A DNA stretch of 64,000 nt from Eutreptiella sp. 'Long Island Sound 2002' (GCA_964036045.1 OZ038391.1:40797685-40861684), one strand, 5' to 3'; numbered from the stretch's first letter, positions 21,060 to 34,663 are shown. Program-made: numbers and translations. Notes: a model not told the origin generated them from the letters alone.

Positions 21060-21320
21060 CGTGAAGTTCCAGGTGACGGCGTACTGGAGTCTTGGGGGTA
21101 AACGCGGCGGTACTGGGATCCGTACGGTGGGGGTACGCGGCGGTACTGGGGAACCGTACAGTAGGGGAGCAGCGGGGAAGTTCCAGATGACGGTGTACTG
21201 GCGTCGTGGGGGTATACGCGGCGGTACTGGGGACCGTACGGTGGGGTTACGCGGCGGTACTGGAGGGCCGTACAGTGGGGGCGCTACGGGGTTGCATGGC
21301 GGTACTGGGGTGTCCCCCTG
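21060..21320 (+). repeat. 3' terminal minisatellite, copy A
   Basis: Variants of GTACGCGGCGGTACTGGG and CCGTACGGTGGGG recur with an irregular period of about 33-60 bases. The same array closes copy B and runs off the end of the window in copy C. It is GTAC-rich and may fold; some LINEs have short terminal repeats where reverse transcription starts. Confidence 0.65.
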
Positions 21321-22364
21321 ACCCCTCTAACAACTCAGGGGGAGCGCGGGGGCATCCCCTGGCCCCGTTTACAAACCAGAGGGACCGTGCCTGCGGGCAT
21401 GTACATAGTCTAACCTCTGACCATGGCCTTGTGGTTGCGGTGGTGCGTGTCGTGGCGGCTCGCAGGTGGCGTCGGCGTGGCAACAGCGGTACTGTGTGGC
21501 GTCGTAGCGAAGAGTATGCAGTCGCCTCGCCACTGTAACGGCTTACCCTTGGGGGGCGCCAGTCCGGTCGGCTAGAGGCAAGGAGGGCAGAGGAGCGGCA
21601 TGCTGAGTGGTCCGGGGGGTGACGCGCGGGCCAATGCTATAAGTAGGCTCGCCACATCGTCGGTGGGGGCCGAACCTGCGGCCTGGCCGCTGCTGTGGCG
21701 GAAGAGGCGCAACCACGGAAGCTGGCCAATCAGTGCAGGTAAGGGTCAAGGGTAGGCGCCAGGGCAATGTATGTGGGCCAGATGAGGTGCACCTGGTTAC
21801 CACGGCCCAGGGCGAGCCTCTGGTGGGTACCCCTACAGGGGGTCGATAACCAAGCTACGGCACCCACCAGCCCGAATCCCAGCCAGCGATATTCAAGGGT
21901 TGCGCCACTCCCGTCGCGTAGCGGCCGGCGTCCCCCCCTGTAGACCCTCAAGATATATTATATGTGGGCAAGTGGAGGCCTCGAAGCAGATTGGGCGCTG
22001 GCCCCTGACATGGGGTGCCGGCATGGTATATATCTGGGGTGTGGGAGCAGCTCAGGGCCACGGGGACGTGTAATTGGTAACGTGTTTCTGTACTATACTA
22101 GGGGACTGGTGCGGTGGGACGGTGGCGTACATTGTGGGGACATGGGGGCGATGAAAGCTGAGGGCCAGGCTAGGCTGGAGCCTCCCAGAAATCCTGGCTA
22201 TGCACATACGGGCTATTGCGTGCTGGCAGAGGGATACGTGGAGTCAAGGGTGGTGGGCAGTTTCGAGGACGCGGATGGCAATGGATTCCATGGGGTCATG
22301 AGTGATGGATGTCTCCACGGTGGCGGGGGTACGCGAACGACGGAGGGTCAGCTCTCGCTTCGCC
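21321..22364. other. Spacer between copies A and B, no recognised gene
   Basis: Unique in this window and of more mixed composition than the element. Open frames such as 21962-22669 (+) have no motif I recognise and end inside the dispersed repeat. No tRNA, splice pattern or coding bias is obvious. Confidence 0.45.
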
Positions 22365-22694
22365 GCATGCGTGCTGCTTTGTTCCTTGGTTGCCGCTTTG
22401 CGACGGACCAAGATGCCCTTGCTTTCTGCTTGTTGCGATGCTGCTGCGCTGCTTTGCCTTGCCCCCTTACCACCGGCGAACAAACGGGCCAGCGTCCGTC
22501 GCTGTTGCTAATGCTAACGCTTTGCAGTTGCCACTGCCCCCAAAGCCTGGTTGGCCGGTATCCCCGGTCCTCTGGGTCCTCCGTCATGCTGTGGGCCACC
22601 TCAGGCAACCCTGGGACCCACGGGATCGAGCGAGGCAGGAACCACTTGTCGGCGCGAGATGCCCGGTAACTCCAGTAGACGGCATGATAAGTGG
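22365..22694 (+). repeat. About 330-bp dispersed repeat, first copy
   Basis: Matches 44020-44351 downstream of the LHC fragment, from TGCTGCTTTG to GATAAGTGG. It contains CGGCGAACAAACGGGCCAGC and ends directly in (TATGAC)n then (TA)n in both places. A short repeat ending in a microsatellite suggests a SINE-like element or a shared old flank. I could not identify pol III A and B boxes with confidence. Confidence 0.55.
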
Positions 22695-23000
<306 letters not shown>

Positions 23001-23549
23001 GCGGCATCGAAAGTGCTGATCTGATTAACTAGGTGGCCAGGGGATGCCACAAATGAATCCCCCGCCCGTCTCCCCGCGTCTCTGCCATAGGACCTCAGGG
23101 GCCTCCTTTGCGCTCGGGGGTGGCAGAGGCCCGGGGGACGAGAGCGCCCGGCCGCTTTGTAGCCGCCACTTCCAGCGGACTGATACCACGGCACCGGTAT
23201 CAGGCCGATCGGAAGTGGATACACGGGCACCAGGGAGTCGATGGGCAGTCGGCCCCCCCCGGGCTGTTGGGTGCCGAAGCAGGGGCCCTCCCCTCGACCA
23301 GGGCGGCGGATGGCGCAAGAAGCCTTCGAGGCCTACGGTAAGTCCTCCCCGCTGCCCGCACTTCCTCATCTTCCGTTTCCACCCGGGTACGTACCTCCTC
23401 TAGTAAGTATGGGCACAGGAGGGAGCAGGCACGGGACACTGAGCACCATGCGGAGACGTGGCGACTACCGCCGAGGGGCAACAGCGGCTGGTGGTCCTGG
23501 GGTGCGGGGCCTATACCGTGGATAAGGGCGGGAAGGCCCAAAGGGGAAC

Positions 23550-24690
23550 CTCCCCCCCCCCCCGCAGCAGCCAAGTGCCTCGCCCCGTGCTTGTGTCGTG
23601 CCTACGTCATGCCTGCGACGTGCGTGCAACGAAGGGGAGACGACAAGGGCGCCCCTCCCCCCCCCACCCACCCCCGCCCCCCCGAGGGCGGGGAATGCGG
23701 GTAGGGGGGGGGGGCGAAAAGCGACCCCCCCCCCCTGAGGACAACGCGGCAGGGTGGGGAGGCAGCGGTAGGAGGGTGCGGGACGAACCACACGACCGTG
23801 CCCGGAGAGGGCACGGGCCGTGCAAGCCCCGGCGGGGGGACCACCGGGGGTGCGAGCGCAGGGTAGAAAGGGCGACGACGGCAGCCGCGAGGCATGCCCC
23901 CCCCCCTTGCAGAGGGACGGGTGCCGCGTCTCGTGCCTGCGGCACGAGTGCAACGAAGGGAAGACGACAAGCCCCCCCCCCCCCCCACACACCTCCGCCC
24001 CCCCAAGGGTGGGAGAAGCAGGAAGGGAGGGGCGGACAGCGGCCCCCCCTCCCGAGGACAAAGCGGCAAGATGGGGAGGCAGCGCGGGACGGACCACACG
24101 ACCGTGCCCGAGGGAAGCACGCACCATGCAGGCCCCAGCGGGGGGGGCGCCGGGGGAGCGAACGCAGAGTGGGAAGGGCGACGACGGGGGCCACGCGGCG
24201 TGCCCCACTCCCCAGCAGAAGGACAAGAGCCGCGCCACGTGCCAGCGCCGTGCCTGAGACGTGCTTACGCCGGAGGAAGGACAGCGGGGACGCCCCCCCC
24301 TCCCCACCCCCAACTCCCACACCCACCAAGGAAAGGGGCGGGGGCAGCGGGGAGATGGTGAGGGGACACGGGGGATGACGGTAGCGGGAAGCGGACCCCC
24401 CCCCGAGGACACCGCGGCAGGGTGGGGAGGCAGTGGAACGAGAGTGCGGGACGGACCACACGACCGTGCCCAAAGGGAGCACGCGCCGTGCAAGCCCCAA
24501 CGGGGGGACCACCGGGGGTGCGACCGCAGGAAAGGTAGGGTGACGACGGGAGCCACACGGCAAGCCCCCCCCCCAGCGGAGGGACAAGTGCCGCGCCTCG
24601 TGCCTGCGCCGTGCTTACGACGTGCTTGCGCTATAGGTTGGACAGCGAGAACGCCCCCCCCCCCCGCCCCCTACTCCTCCACCCACCCAC
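23550..24690 (+). repeat. C-tract monomer array, copy B
   Basis: The header blocks GTGCAAGCCCC and CACACGACCGTGCCC recur at about 300-350-bp spacing, with C8-C13 runs and a similar A-rich stretch at the end (24768-24800). Unit number and homopolymer lengths differ from copy A. Confidence 0.65.
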
Positions 24691-25308
24691 GAAAAGGGCG
24701 AGGACAGCGAGGAGATAGCGAGGGGACATGGGGGGGGGCAGAGGACAAACCGAAACGCCGGGGGAAAAAAAAACAAAAAAAAACAAAACACAAACAACAA
24801 AGGACACCAACACGCCAGAGCAGGGGCAGACAGTAGGGGCAGACGGGACATGGCGGGAGCCAGGGAGCACGGCAAGAGGCGCGGGACAGGGGGACGCCCC
24901 TGGGGACGAAAGCAAGGAGGCAGGGACCAACACCGCAACTAACGGGGGGGGGCCGGGGTGACAAGAGCCCGCGAAAGACGCTGGTGAGGTACCCGACCTC
25001 TGGGGTTTGGGGGCCCCCCCGGTGTCCGTATCGGCCCCATCTGAGCGCAAGCAATAAGGTGGGCTACGCCCGGGAATGTTGGCCACCGGCCCGAGGTGGC
25101 ACCGGCCTGGGGGGGTGGCCAATGGGCCTGACCAAGAGCACTCCCCACGGCACATACTGCGGTTCGTGTCCTGTGAGGGGCTGCACGTAGGGCACACCGT
25201 CCATCGGGGTAGGCAAGAGACGCGCCTGTCCCGCAAGGACTCCCCAGAGACCCACAGTGTACCCGACCCCGGTGTGGGGAAGGGCCGACGTACCTGGTTA
25301 CGACGCAG

Positions 25309-25339
25309 GTCCATTTGTACGGAGCGGGTACAAATGGAC
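25309..25339 (+). promoter_or_regulatory. Perfect 12-bp hairpin in ORF1 leader, copy B
   Basis: The same arms as in copy A with one loop change (GGAGCGG), 339 bases before the ORF1 ATG. Confidence 0.6.
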
Positions 25340-25678
25340 GGCCCGTACAACAGAGTTACACCGTGACGGGGAGTGCATGCATCGCCCCCCCCGTGGGGAA
25401 ACTCCCGGAGGGAGGGACCAGAGCCAGCGTCGGGCGCCCCCCCCCCCCCCCAACCCTGCCTGGCAGCAAGCCCGCCAACAACCGGGTTGGGCCCAGGGGC
25501 ACACCTAACGGGCAAAACCGGGGGCAAAGGAACACGGAAGGGAAGAGGGGCACGCAAGGGGGGGGCGCAACTGTGTCGTGCGAAGTGTCGTGCGACAATA
25601 AGCCAGCAGCAAGCGGGACGGGCCACAGAGTCCACCCGTTCTCCCATGTCCTTAGCTCACACAGCCTTCCTTAGCTAA

Positions 25679-28600
25679 ATGTCGCTATCTGTCCCCACCA
25701 ATCCCGCGGAGTTGCCAGCCTTCCGGCGACGTGCCCGGCGCCTGGTAGACACAGTGTCTGATCTCGTCAGATACGGGCCGCACACGTATGCGGCGCTCCA
25801 GGTGCGCGTGGACGCGGACCGTCCGGCCAGGGACAACGGATGGGACCACTTCGTCGACGCCTGCTTGCGGCACATGTTGGCCCGCGATCCCCACCCGTAC
25901 AATGCGCCCGACGTTCAGGCGCGGTTCGCGGCGGGCACGGTGCCGTTCGGGCTGCACCTGCTCAACCGACTACTCCGATGTCTACAAGATCTCGGGCAGC
26001 TCGAGGACGCGCAGCGCGGGTGGCCCCCAGTGGGGTCGGCGGGGCACCCGGGGTATGCGGCGCCGGGTGCGTTTCCGATGCCGCCGCCCCCAGGCCTCGG
26101 GCCCATGCCCTTCCCGCCCTTTGGGGCTCACCACCACCACCAACTCCATCTCCATCACCTACTTCATCACCCCGTCGGGTTCCCCATGATGCAGCATCAC
26201 TTCCCACACCAACACGTACACCCGGCGGCTGTGCCACAGCCCCCCGTCCATCTTCACCATCACCATCAACTAGCGGCTGTGCCACAGCACCCAGTCCACC
26301 TACACCATCACCATCACCATCATGTGAAGTACCCGCATCCCCTGCCCCAGCAGCACCCACGACCGCCTCAACACACAATGCCGGTGCCGGAACCGGTACC
26401 GGTGCCTGAGCCGGGGCGGAGCGCCCAACAGCAGGGGGTGTCGCCGGGGGGCTGTGCCACAGCACCCCGTCCACCTTCACCATCACCATCACCATCACCG
26501 TCCGCACCAGCAAGTGGAGTACCCGCATCCCCTGCCCCAGCAGCACTCACGGCCGCCTCAGCACACAGTGCCGGTGCCGGAACCGGTACCGGTGCCTGAG
26601 CCGGGGCGGAGCGCCCAGCAGCAGGAGGTGTCGCAAGGGGCTGTGCCACAGCACCCAGTCCACCTTCACCAACACCATCACCATCACCGTCCGCACCAGC
26701 ATGTGGAGTACCCACATCCCCTGCCCCAGCAGCACCCACGACTGCCACGGCACACAATGCCTGTGCCAGAACCGGTACCAGTGCCTGAGCCGGGGCGGAT
26801 CGCCCAGCAGCAGGGGGTGTCGCAAGGGGCTGTGCCACAGCACCCCGTCCACCTTCACCATCACCATCACCATCACCCTCCGCACCGGCATGTGGAGTAC
26901 CCTCATCCCCTGCCCCAGCAGCACACATGGCCGCCTCAGCACACAATTCCGGTGCCGGTACCGGTACTGGCGCCTGAGCCGGAGCGGGGCGCCCAGCAGC
27001 AGGGGGTGTTGCAAGGGGAGGCACGTGGCGTGCCCCCGGGCGAGGCGAGGAGAATGGGGGCGCCTGCGGCTGCGCCACCCCTGGCGGTGCCCCAGCCAGG
27101 GCTTCCCGCGGCGGGGTCAACACTGCGGACGGTCCAGATGCTGGACCCAGCCGTGCCGCGCGAAGCCCCGCCCGTGGTGCCGACCGACCCTGAGCCGGTG
27201 GTGCCGGGTGGTGGTCCGCCCCCGACGCGTGGGATGCACGGCGCGGCCCCCATGGGGAGGCCTACGGCGGGGGAACGAGCGGAGGATGCAGCGCAAGAGG
27301 TGGCAGTGGCTGGCCCGCGGGACATCAGCAAGCTTATCGAGCGGGCCGTGAAGGCGTACCGGCGGACAGCCGCGGGGAGTGATGGAGCCGCGCCGGAAGG
27401 GGCTGACGCCGGCGAGCTGATAGCGCAGGCGCTCGCGGCTGTCGCCCCGAGGACGGAAGGGGCCAAGGAGACGCCGACGGAGGCGGTTTCTTCGGGGGGA
27501 CAGGACGCGGGGCGGGCTGTGCCGAAGGCGCAAACACCGGCGGAGGGCGGCGGGGTTGTGGAGCCCAGTGGGGGACGTGCCAAGGGGGTGCCCGGCGCCT
27601 GGTAGACACAGTGTCTGATCTCGTCAGATACGGGCCGCACACGTATGCTGCGCTCCAGGTGCGCGTGGACGCGGACCGTCCGGCCAGGGACAACGGATGG
27701 GACCACTTCGTCGACGCCTGCTTGCGGCACATGTTGGCCCGCGATCCCCACCCGTACAATGCGCCCGACGTTCAGGCGCGGTTCGCGGCGGGCACGGTGC
27801 CGTTCGGGCTGCACCTGCTCAACCGACTACTCCGATGTCTACAAGATCTCGGGCAGCTCGAGGACGCGCAGCGCGGGTGGCCCCCAGTGGGGTCGGCGGG
27901 GCACCCGGGGTATGCGGCGCCGGGTGCGTTTCCGATGCCGCCGCCCCCAGGCCTCGGGCCCATGCCCTTCCCGCCCTTTGGGGCTCACCACCACCACCAA
28001 CTCCATCTCCATCACCTACTTCATCACCCCGTCGGGTTCCCCATGATGCAGCATCACTTCCCACACCAACACGTACACCCGGCGGCTGTGCCACAGCCCC
28101 CCGTCCATCTTCACCATCACCATCAACTAGCGGCTGTGCCACAGCACCCAGTCCACCTACACCATCACCATCACCATCATGTGAAGTATCCGCATCCCCT
28201 GCCCCAGCAGCACCCACGACCGCCTCAACACACAATGCCGGTGCCGGAACCGGTACCGGTGCCTGAGCCGGGGCGGAGCGCCCAACAGCAGGGGGTGTCG
28301 CCGGGGGGCTGTGCCACAGCACCCCGTCCACCTTCACCATCACCATCACCATCACCGTCCGCACCAGCAAGTGGAGTACCCGCATCCCCTGCCCCAGCAG
28401 CACTCACGGCCGCCTCAGCACACAGTGCCGGTGCCGGAACCGGTACCGGTGCCTGAGCCGGGGCGGAGCGCCCAGCAGCAGGAGGTGTCGCAAGGGGCTG
28501 TGCCACAGCACCCAGTCCACCTTCACCAACACCATCACCATCACCGTCCGCACCAGCATGTGGAGTACCCACATCCCCTGCCCCAGCAGCACCCACGACT

Positions 28601-31600
28601 GCCACGGCACACAATGCCTGTGCCAGAACCGGTACCAGTGCCTGAGCCGGGGCGGATCGCCCAGCAGCAGGGGGTGTCGCAAGGGGCTGTGCCACAGCAC
28701 CCCGTCCACCTTCACCATCACCATCACCATCACCGTCCGCACCGGCATGTGGAGTACCCTCATCCCCTGCCCCAGCAGCACACATGGCCGCCTCAGCACA
28801 CAATTCCGGTGCCGGTACCGGTACTGGCGCCTGAGCCGGAGCGGGGCGCCCAGCAGCAGGGGGTGTTGCAAGGGGAGGCACGTGGCGTGCCCCCGGGCGA
28901 GGCGAGGAGAATGGGGGCGCCTGCGGCTGCGCCACCCCTGGCGGTGCCCCAGCCAGGGCTTCCCGCGGCGGGGTCAACACTGCGGACAGTCCAGATGCTG
29001 GACCCAGCCGTGCCGCGCGAAGCCCCGCCCGTGGTGCCGACCGACCCTGAGCCGGTGGTGCCGGGTGGTGGTCCGCCCCCGACGCGTGGGATGCACGGCG
29101 CGGCCCCCATGGGGAGGCCTACGGCGGGGGAACGAGCGGAGGATGCAGCGCAAGAGGTGGCAGTGGCTGGCCCGCGAGACATCAGCGAGCTTATCGAGCG
29201 GGCCGTGAAGGCGTACCGGCGGACAGCCGCGGGGAGTGATGGAGCCGCGCCGGAAGGGGCTGACGCCGGCGAGCTGATAGCGCAGGCGCTCGCGGCTGTC
29301 GCCCCGAGGACGGAAGGGGCCAAGGAGACGCCGACGGAGGCGGTTTCTTCGGGGGGACAGGACGCGGGGCGGGCTGTGCCGAAGGCGCAAACACCGGCGG
29401 AGGGCGGCGGGGTTGTGGAGCCCAGTGGGGGACGTGCCAAGGGGGAAGGAGTGGAGGACTGGATGTGGGAGTGGCGGGAGTGGCGCCAGGTGGCACCTGG
29501 TGAGCCGTGTCCAGCGGGGTTGGCGTACAGCATGGACCTCCATGCGGGCACCAGCTGGGCCCGGCTGCCCGACAACCTGCGGGCACGGCTGGACGCGGCG
29601 GAGGCGGCAAGGGGCCGAGGCGCTGACGAGCAGCCTCTGGCGCTCTTCTCGCCGCGGCCGGACATGCCGCCGGCGGTGGTCGCGGCTGGAGAAGGGGTGG
29701 AGGGAGAGCAGGAGGCGGAGGGCGAGGGGGACGAGGAGGCATACGGGCCAGGCGAGTCGGCGCTGGCCCTCATGTTTGAGGACGACGCCGGGCCCGACGT
29801 CTACGCCGGCATGGACGAGGACCTGGCCAACGAGCCGCTGCGGCCCATGCCCACTGCGGTGCCGCCCCCTCCCTTGGAGAGCTGTGAGCGGCGGCACTGC
29901 GGGTACCATGCGGCCGAGGGTGCCCACAGGCACCGCCTCATGGCCACGGGGCAGCGGGAGGCAGGGATGCTGGCGAGCGCCCTGGAGCGCTATGAGCTCC
30001 AGCGCCCAGGCCAGGTCGCCCGGGAGATGGCCCTGGCGGCAGCGTCCCCGGACAACGGCCAGGTCCGCTGTGTCCAACTGGGGGACGCGGCGGTCTTGGG
30101 TCACCACCCCGTTGATGTCCGGGCGGCCGAGCTCCAGGAAGGCCTCCCCCTGTCGGTGCGCCTGTCCGTGGGGCGCCTGCTGGACGAGGCAGGGCTGGAG
30201 GACGTGCGGCGGGACGAAGGCCTGTACGTGGCCTTGTGGCGAGGTGGGGCTGACGCTTGGCGTCGCGAGCAGGCCGTGCGGCCCCTCACACCCCAGGCGC
30301 TGGGGTCCCATGCGCTCCTGGTGGCGGTGCACCCTGAGGGTGCAGAGGTCGTGTTCGACGCGGACCGCCTGCTGCTGACCGGGGATGGGGCGGTCCTCGT
30401 CCCCACCTCCAGCAGCTACCGCCTTGAGAGCCGCGGCGGTGACCTCAAGCTGCTGGTGGTGGTGGGCACGCGCCTCGACGAGAGCGCCGCCCCCCAGGGG
30501 TCCAAACACGCGGTCCTGGTGGGGGGTGACGAGGAGGCGGGCCGTGGCGGTGACGAGGTGGGGCAAGAGCAACCCACGGAGGAGGAGCAGCAGCAGGATC
30601 AGCCGGAGGTGGCCGGGGAGGAGGTGGACGTGCAGGCCATTGTGGCGGCGGCCCTGGCGAAGTTCACGGATGCGGCGGGCCCGCCGCCGACGACGGAGGC
30701 ACTGGAGGAGGAGGACCAGCGCAGGAGGAGTGAGGAGGCACAAGTCGCCATGGAGCACGACGAGGAGCCGGAGTTCAAGGGTGAAGAGGCACAGGGTGCC
30801 GGGGAGCAGGACGAGGAGCTGGTGATCGTGGGGGCGAAGGAGGCGCGTGAGGTGGGTCCACGGGAGCTGGGGGTGGCGGACAGGGCTGGGCCGAAGACGG
30901 GGGAGGTGGAAACCTGCAGGCACTGGGCCAAGGGGTGGTGCATGTGGGCAGATGCCTGCCGGTTCGCCCACCCCCAGCCGCCGGTGCCGCGGGGAGTACC
31001 CCAGGAATTACTCTTGATCCTCAAGGCCATGGCCCGTGTGGGGGCCCTCAGCCCGGACCGCAGCCAGAACCACGGCCGGGGCCACGGAACGTTGCTGCAG
31101 GAAGCGGTGGTAAAGGCGCAAGGGGGAGGGCTCCCAGCGGTGGGGTATGCGGTGGAGAGTGGGGGCCTGACCGAGTGGGCGGTGGCGTTGCCATGTGGCA
31201 TGGCGGCCCTGCTCACTCCGTTCCCGGTGGTCCCGTGGAGGGACGTGGTCGCCGTCCAAGAAGCCAATCTGGGATGGGTGTGCACGTGGCACACACACCC
31301 CGCCGGCATGGACCCTCGCGAGTGGCAGGCTAAGGCGGTCGTGACGTACCTGTCCTGGTCGTTGCCGGCAGCGCCGGGTGCGTGGGCGCAGTGGTGGGAC
31401 AGGGCGCTCAGCTGGGCGAGGGATGCCAGTGCTGTGGCGGCCTGCCCTGACCTCCCGCGCGAGCCCGTCTCAGTCCAGCCGTGGACTGTCTCCCTGCATC
31501 TCCCCACGGTGGCGGCTCGTCTTGCGGCCACAGACCCGGAGGTCTCGCTGCTGGGAGACCGAGAGGAGCCAGGGCTTCGCCTGGGCCAGGGGCTGGAAGT

Positions 31601-34600
31601 TCGCACCGCCCGCCTCCCTAGCCCTGTGGACGGGGACATCCTGGAGGGACTCCAGTTCACGCGGGCTGGCGGGGCTGATGTGTGGACCGCTGTCCATCGC
31701 CAGCTCCCAGACGCGTGGCCCCAGGTGTACCGGCCCCCTGGTCACGAGCGTCTGGTGGGAGTGGAATGGCGCGTGTGGGCCGCCAACAGCCCGTGCCCAC
31801 CGGTGGTGGTCCTGCCCAAGAGAACCAACCACCCCAGCTGGGAGACCGTGGCGGTCTTGTGGGGATGGGTGGCGGTCCGTGGGGCCAATGGCCACGTCTT
31901 CACTGCCCCAAGGGGCACGGTGATCGAGACCGACGGGGGACAGCGTTGCAGCTCACGGCACAGCCCCTGACCACGCATGCTGTGGTGGCCGTCCTCCAGT
32001 GGGGTGCAAACAAGCCACAACCCTGGCGCGATCAGGTCGCTAGGGCTGTGTGGCGAGACCTGCCGGTCCTTAAGGCCGCCGTCTGGTCAGGAGGAGCAGG
32101 GCGGCATCTCCCGGGCGCACTCCCATGGCTGCGGGGCTGCGGGGACGCCTCTCCCCCACCGGCTGAGCTGCGGGGCGCCCTGGAGCACCTGTACTCCAAG
32201 CCCAGGCACCAGTTCCTGGTGGCCGCAGACCATGCGGTGGAGCTCAGCGACGACGTGGTCGCGCTGGCAGCCGACGCGGTGCAGTGCCTGGCCCCCCACG
32301 CCATGATTCTCCCGAGGGAGGGGTGGGAAGGCCAGCGGCACGACCAAACCCCGGCTGCCCTCCTCATTGCGAGGTATGTCGAGCTGGGGGGCTCGGAGGC
32401 GGTGTACCTCGACCGGTTGGAGACGCCGAGCATGCGGCACTGGACGGCCCACCACCTCGTGGCCCCTGACATGCGGTTGGCCGTGGACCGGCTGGGCCGG
32501 CCTGTGGTGTCGGGGGCCCCGCCCCAATGGCCGCACACGTGGGACATGGCGGTCCGGACGATGCGCATGGCACCCAGGGGCCAGAGGGCGGGATGGCCGG
32601 GTGCAGAGCATCTGCTGGCGGAGGCCCGGGCGGCACAGGTGCAGCAGCCGGCCGGCAACACCAAGGACTGTGGCGTGTGCGCCCTCATGTCCGCCGTCGG
32701 TACCCTCCTCAGGGTGCCGAGGCCGGGCAACTTCCTGTCCGCGCTGGACAGGCGGTGGGTGGCGGCGGTGGTCCTCAACAGGGACATGGGGCCCATCGCG
32801 CGTCTGCCGTCCCTGGGGGCGCTGCCTGCAGCGGTGTTGGAGGCCCTGCCGGCGCCCCGCACGCCCTTGGACCTGGCGGACGTCCCGCACAACGTGGGGC
32901 TGCCCGGGGCGCGCATGCAACATGCCCTGCTGTGTATGGTGGCGGCGGCGGACGGGGGGATGTCCATGCTGGCGACGGTGTCCCTGCAGCACGTGCAGGA
33001 CGCGATGCAGCAGGAGCGGATGCATGCCCCCCAGCCGTGGGAAGAAAGCGCCAAGCGGTGGCTGAGGCTGGAGAGCGTGCCTTCCACCCATACGGTGGGG
33101 GTGGCGGATATGGGGCGGCTGGTGGTGTTGGAGGGGGCGGAGTATTGGGCCTGTGTTCAGGTGGAAACAGGGGGACTGGAGTGGGTCGTAGTCACCGCGT
33201 GCCGGCTCACGAGGCAGCAGTCTAGGGGCCCGGCCTGCTACCGGGTGTTCCGGGAGTGCCTCGGTGAGCTGGGGCCGGTGCGCAGGGCGCACAGGTGCAC
33301 GGCCGAGGACATCCCGCCGGCGCCGGCGGTCTTCGTGGAGGTCACTTGGCCGCCGGTGATCCAGGGGCAGGACGTCTGGCCCATAGCCCCGAGCAACATG
33401 TGGCAGGCTGAGCATGCAGCTGGCATGTGCAGGGCGCTGCAGGGTCACGCGGCGGCCCTCCCCAGGGCCCCGGCGGCGCAGTCCTCCAGCAACAGGCCGG
33501 CAGCCTCGCTGGCACTCCTGCATAGCGTGTCGCGGGCGTGGCATTGGGTTGTGGCGGCGTTGGAGCCCCACTCCTCGGCACTGCGCCTGTACGATCGCGG
33601 AGAGGGCACGGTGCTCACGGTCCGCCCCGCCGACCTGGAGGCCCTGCACCTTAGTGCACTGAGTGGCGACGGGGGCGAAGCGCTGTACCTCCAAGGGACC
33701 GTGGCGGGCGCGGCCGCGACACGCTTCCGCCGGCAGAGCGGAGGAGATGCCCTCCGCCTGGTCATGGCGGAGAACATGGGGCCGTGGCTCCGGGCATTCT
33801 CCACGTCCAGGTGGAAGGTCGAGGGCGACCGGGAGAAGTTCGCCGACGCGTGGCGCCGCTGGGTGGAGGAGCAGTTTCCCGTGGGAGGAATGCTGCACCT
33901 GCCGCAGCCACCAAGCGTGCCACCAGTACGGCCTGCGGCACCCCCGGCCGCGGCGGCGAGGCGGGCCCCGAAAGCGGCGCCCAAGCCGCCCTCCAAGGGG
34001 GGCCAGCCGCCTCAGTATGGCGGCTATGCCAACATTCGGTACGTGCTGCACCACTTTGGTGGTGACTTGGCCACGGAGCAGCGTGGGACAAAGACGATCA
34101 ACGTCTGCCCCTGGTCTCGGCTGGATGGGGCTGGTCACTGCACATGGAAAGCTGGCACGCACTGCCGGCCTACCCACCTCCACCCCAAGGACCTGCTGGA
34201 CCACATCCAGCGGGACCATGCGGCTGATCCGGCGCAACGGGACCAGGCGCTGGCCATGCTGGCTGGCGTTATGCCGGGGGGCCAGGCGGGGCCTTTCGCG
34301 TCAGCCCAGGCGGGGTCCAGAGCGCTCACGCTGCCCACGGGTGCCTGCCCTGCGGCGGAGCGCGGGGCGTCGCCGTCGGCGGCACGATCTGGAGCGGTTG
34401 GGTCTGCAGCACGGCGTGGGGCAGTGACTTCAACGGGGAGTACGGCGGCAAGTACATCCGGCAGGCAGGCGGAGGGGGAGCCCGCCGCGTCTGCCGGGTC
34501 TCAGCAGGCGACGACCGCCTCGAGCGGAGGCCCGCGGGGACAGGGGCCATATCGCCGGCCGCCCGCGCCGGGTGCGGGTGGTCCCCCTGAACCTGCTGGT

Positions 34601-34663
34601 GGCCCCCCTCCGTCAGGTAATCCGGATCCGGCGGGGGGCCCCGATCCTCACGTGCAGCCATGA
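25679..34663 (+). pseudogene. ORF1, copy B: multidomain protein with partial duplication (broken)
   Basis: Starts at the conserved ATG and ends at the conserved TGA (34661-34663). Breaks: +1 nt at about 26450 (CCGGGGGG for CAAGGGG), repeated at about 28307 because of the duplication; a frame clash at the duplication junction (27588); and -1 nt near 31935. Downstream of 31935 the frame is open for about 900 codons. It shows the C48-like DCGV (about 32669), the second HW and QSGGDA (Ala for Cys, about 33750) and an intact C2H2-like finger with Cys at 34106 and the final H-x4-H (34202-34219). The CCCH finger (about 30915-30971) and JAMM-like HTHP (about 31290) are intact. Both CAG codons that became TAG in copy A at 8069 and 8477 are CAG here. 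Confidence 0.75.
25731..29444 (+). repeat. 1857-bp tandem duplication within ORF1 of copy B
   Basis: 25731-27587 is repeated as 27588-29444 with only a few substitutions seen (for example TACCCG to TATCCG in the His repeats). Both units carry the same +1 frameshift, so the duplication is younger than that mutation. The length is 619 codons, but because each unit contains the frameshift the junction is out of frame and stops at TAG 27603-27605. Confidence 0.9.

Larger units (their letters stand above)
1613..21320 (+). mobile_element. Giant LINE-like retrotransposon, copy A (near full length)
   Basis: The 5' boundary is set where similarity with fragment D (39970) and copy C (44645) begins, at a T-run followed by CGATGTCTTGCAG. 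The 3' boundary is set where the GTAC-rich minisatellite ends. Order: leader ORF, monomer arrays, conserved block with hairpin, ORF1, UGA hairpin, ORF2, ORF3, 3' minisatellite. ORF2 encodes APE endonuclease, reverse transcriptase and RNase H and there are no LTRs, so it is a non-LTR retrotransposon. At close to 20 kb it is far longer than typical LINEs of 4-8 kb. ORF1 has TAG stops at 8069, 8477 and 10508, a 1-nt insertion near 11586 and a 2-nt deletion near 13265. ORF2 has TAG at 13948, TGA at 19573 and indels near 19700 and 20365. No target-site duplication was found by eye. Confidence 0.85.

Noticed and set aside
1613-21320. LTR retrotransposon
   Set aside because: No direct terminal repeats, integrase or aspartic protease; an APE endonuclease is present.
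28974-34237. Long minus-strand frames under ORF1 (for example 28974-30971 and 32087-34237)
   Set aside because: They mirror the high-GC3 coding strand; the sense frames carry recognisable motifs and the antisense frames do not.
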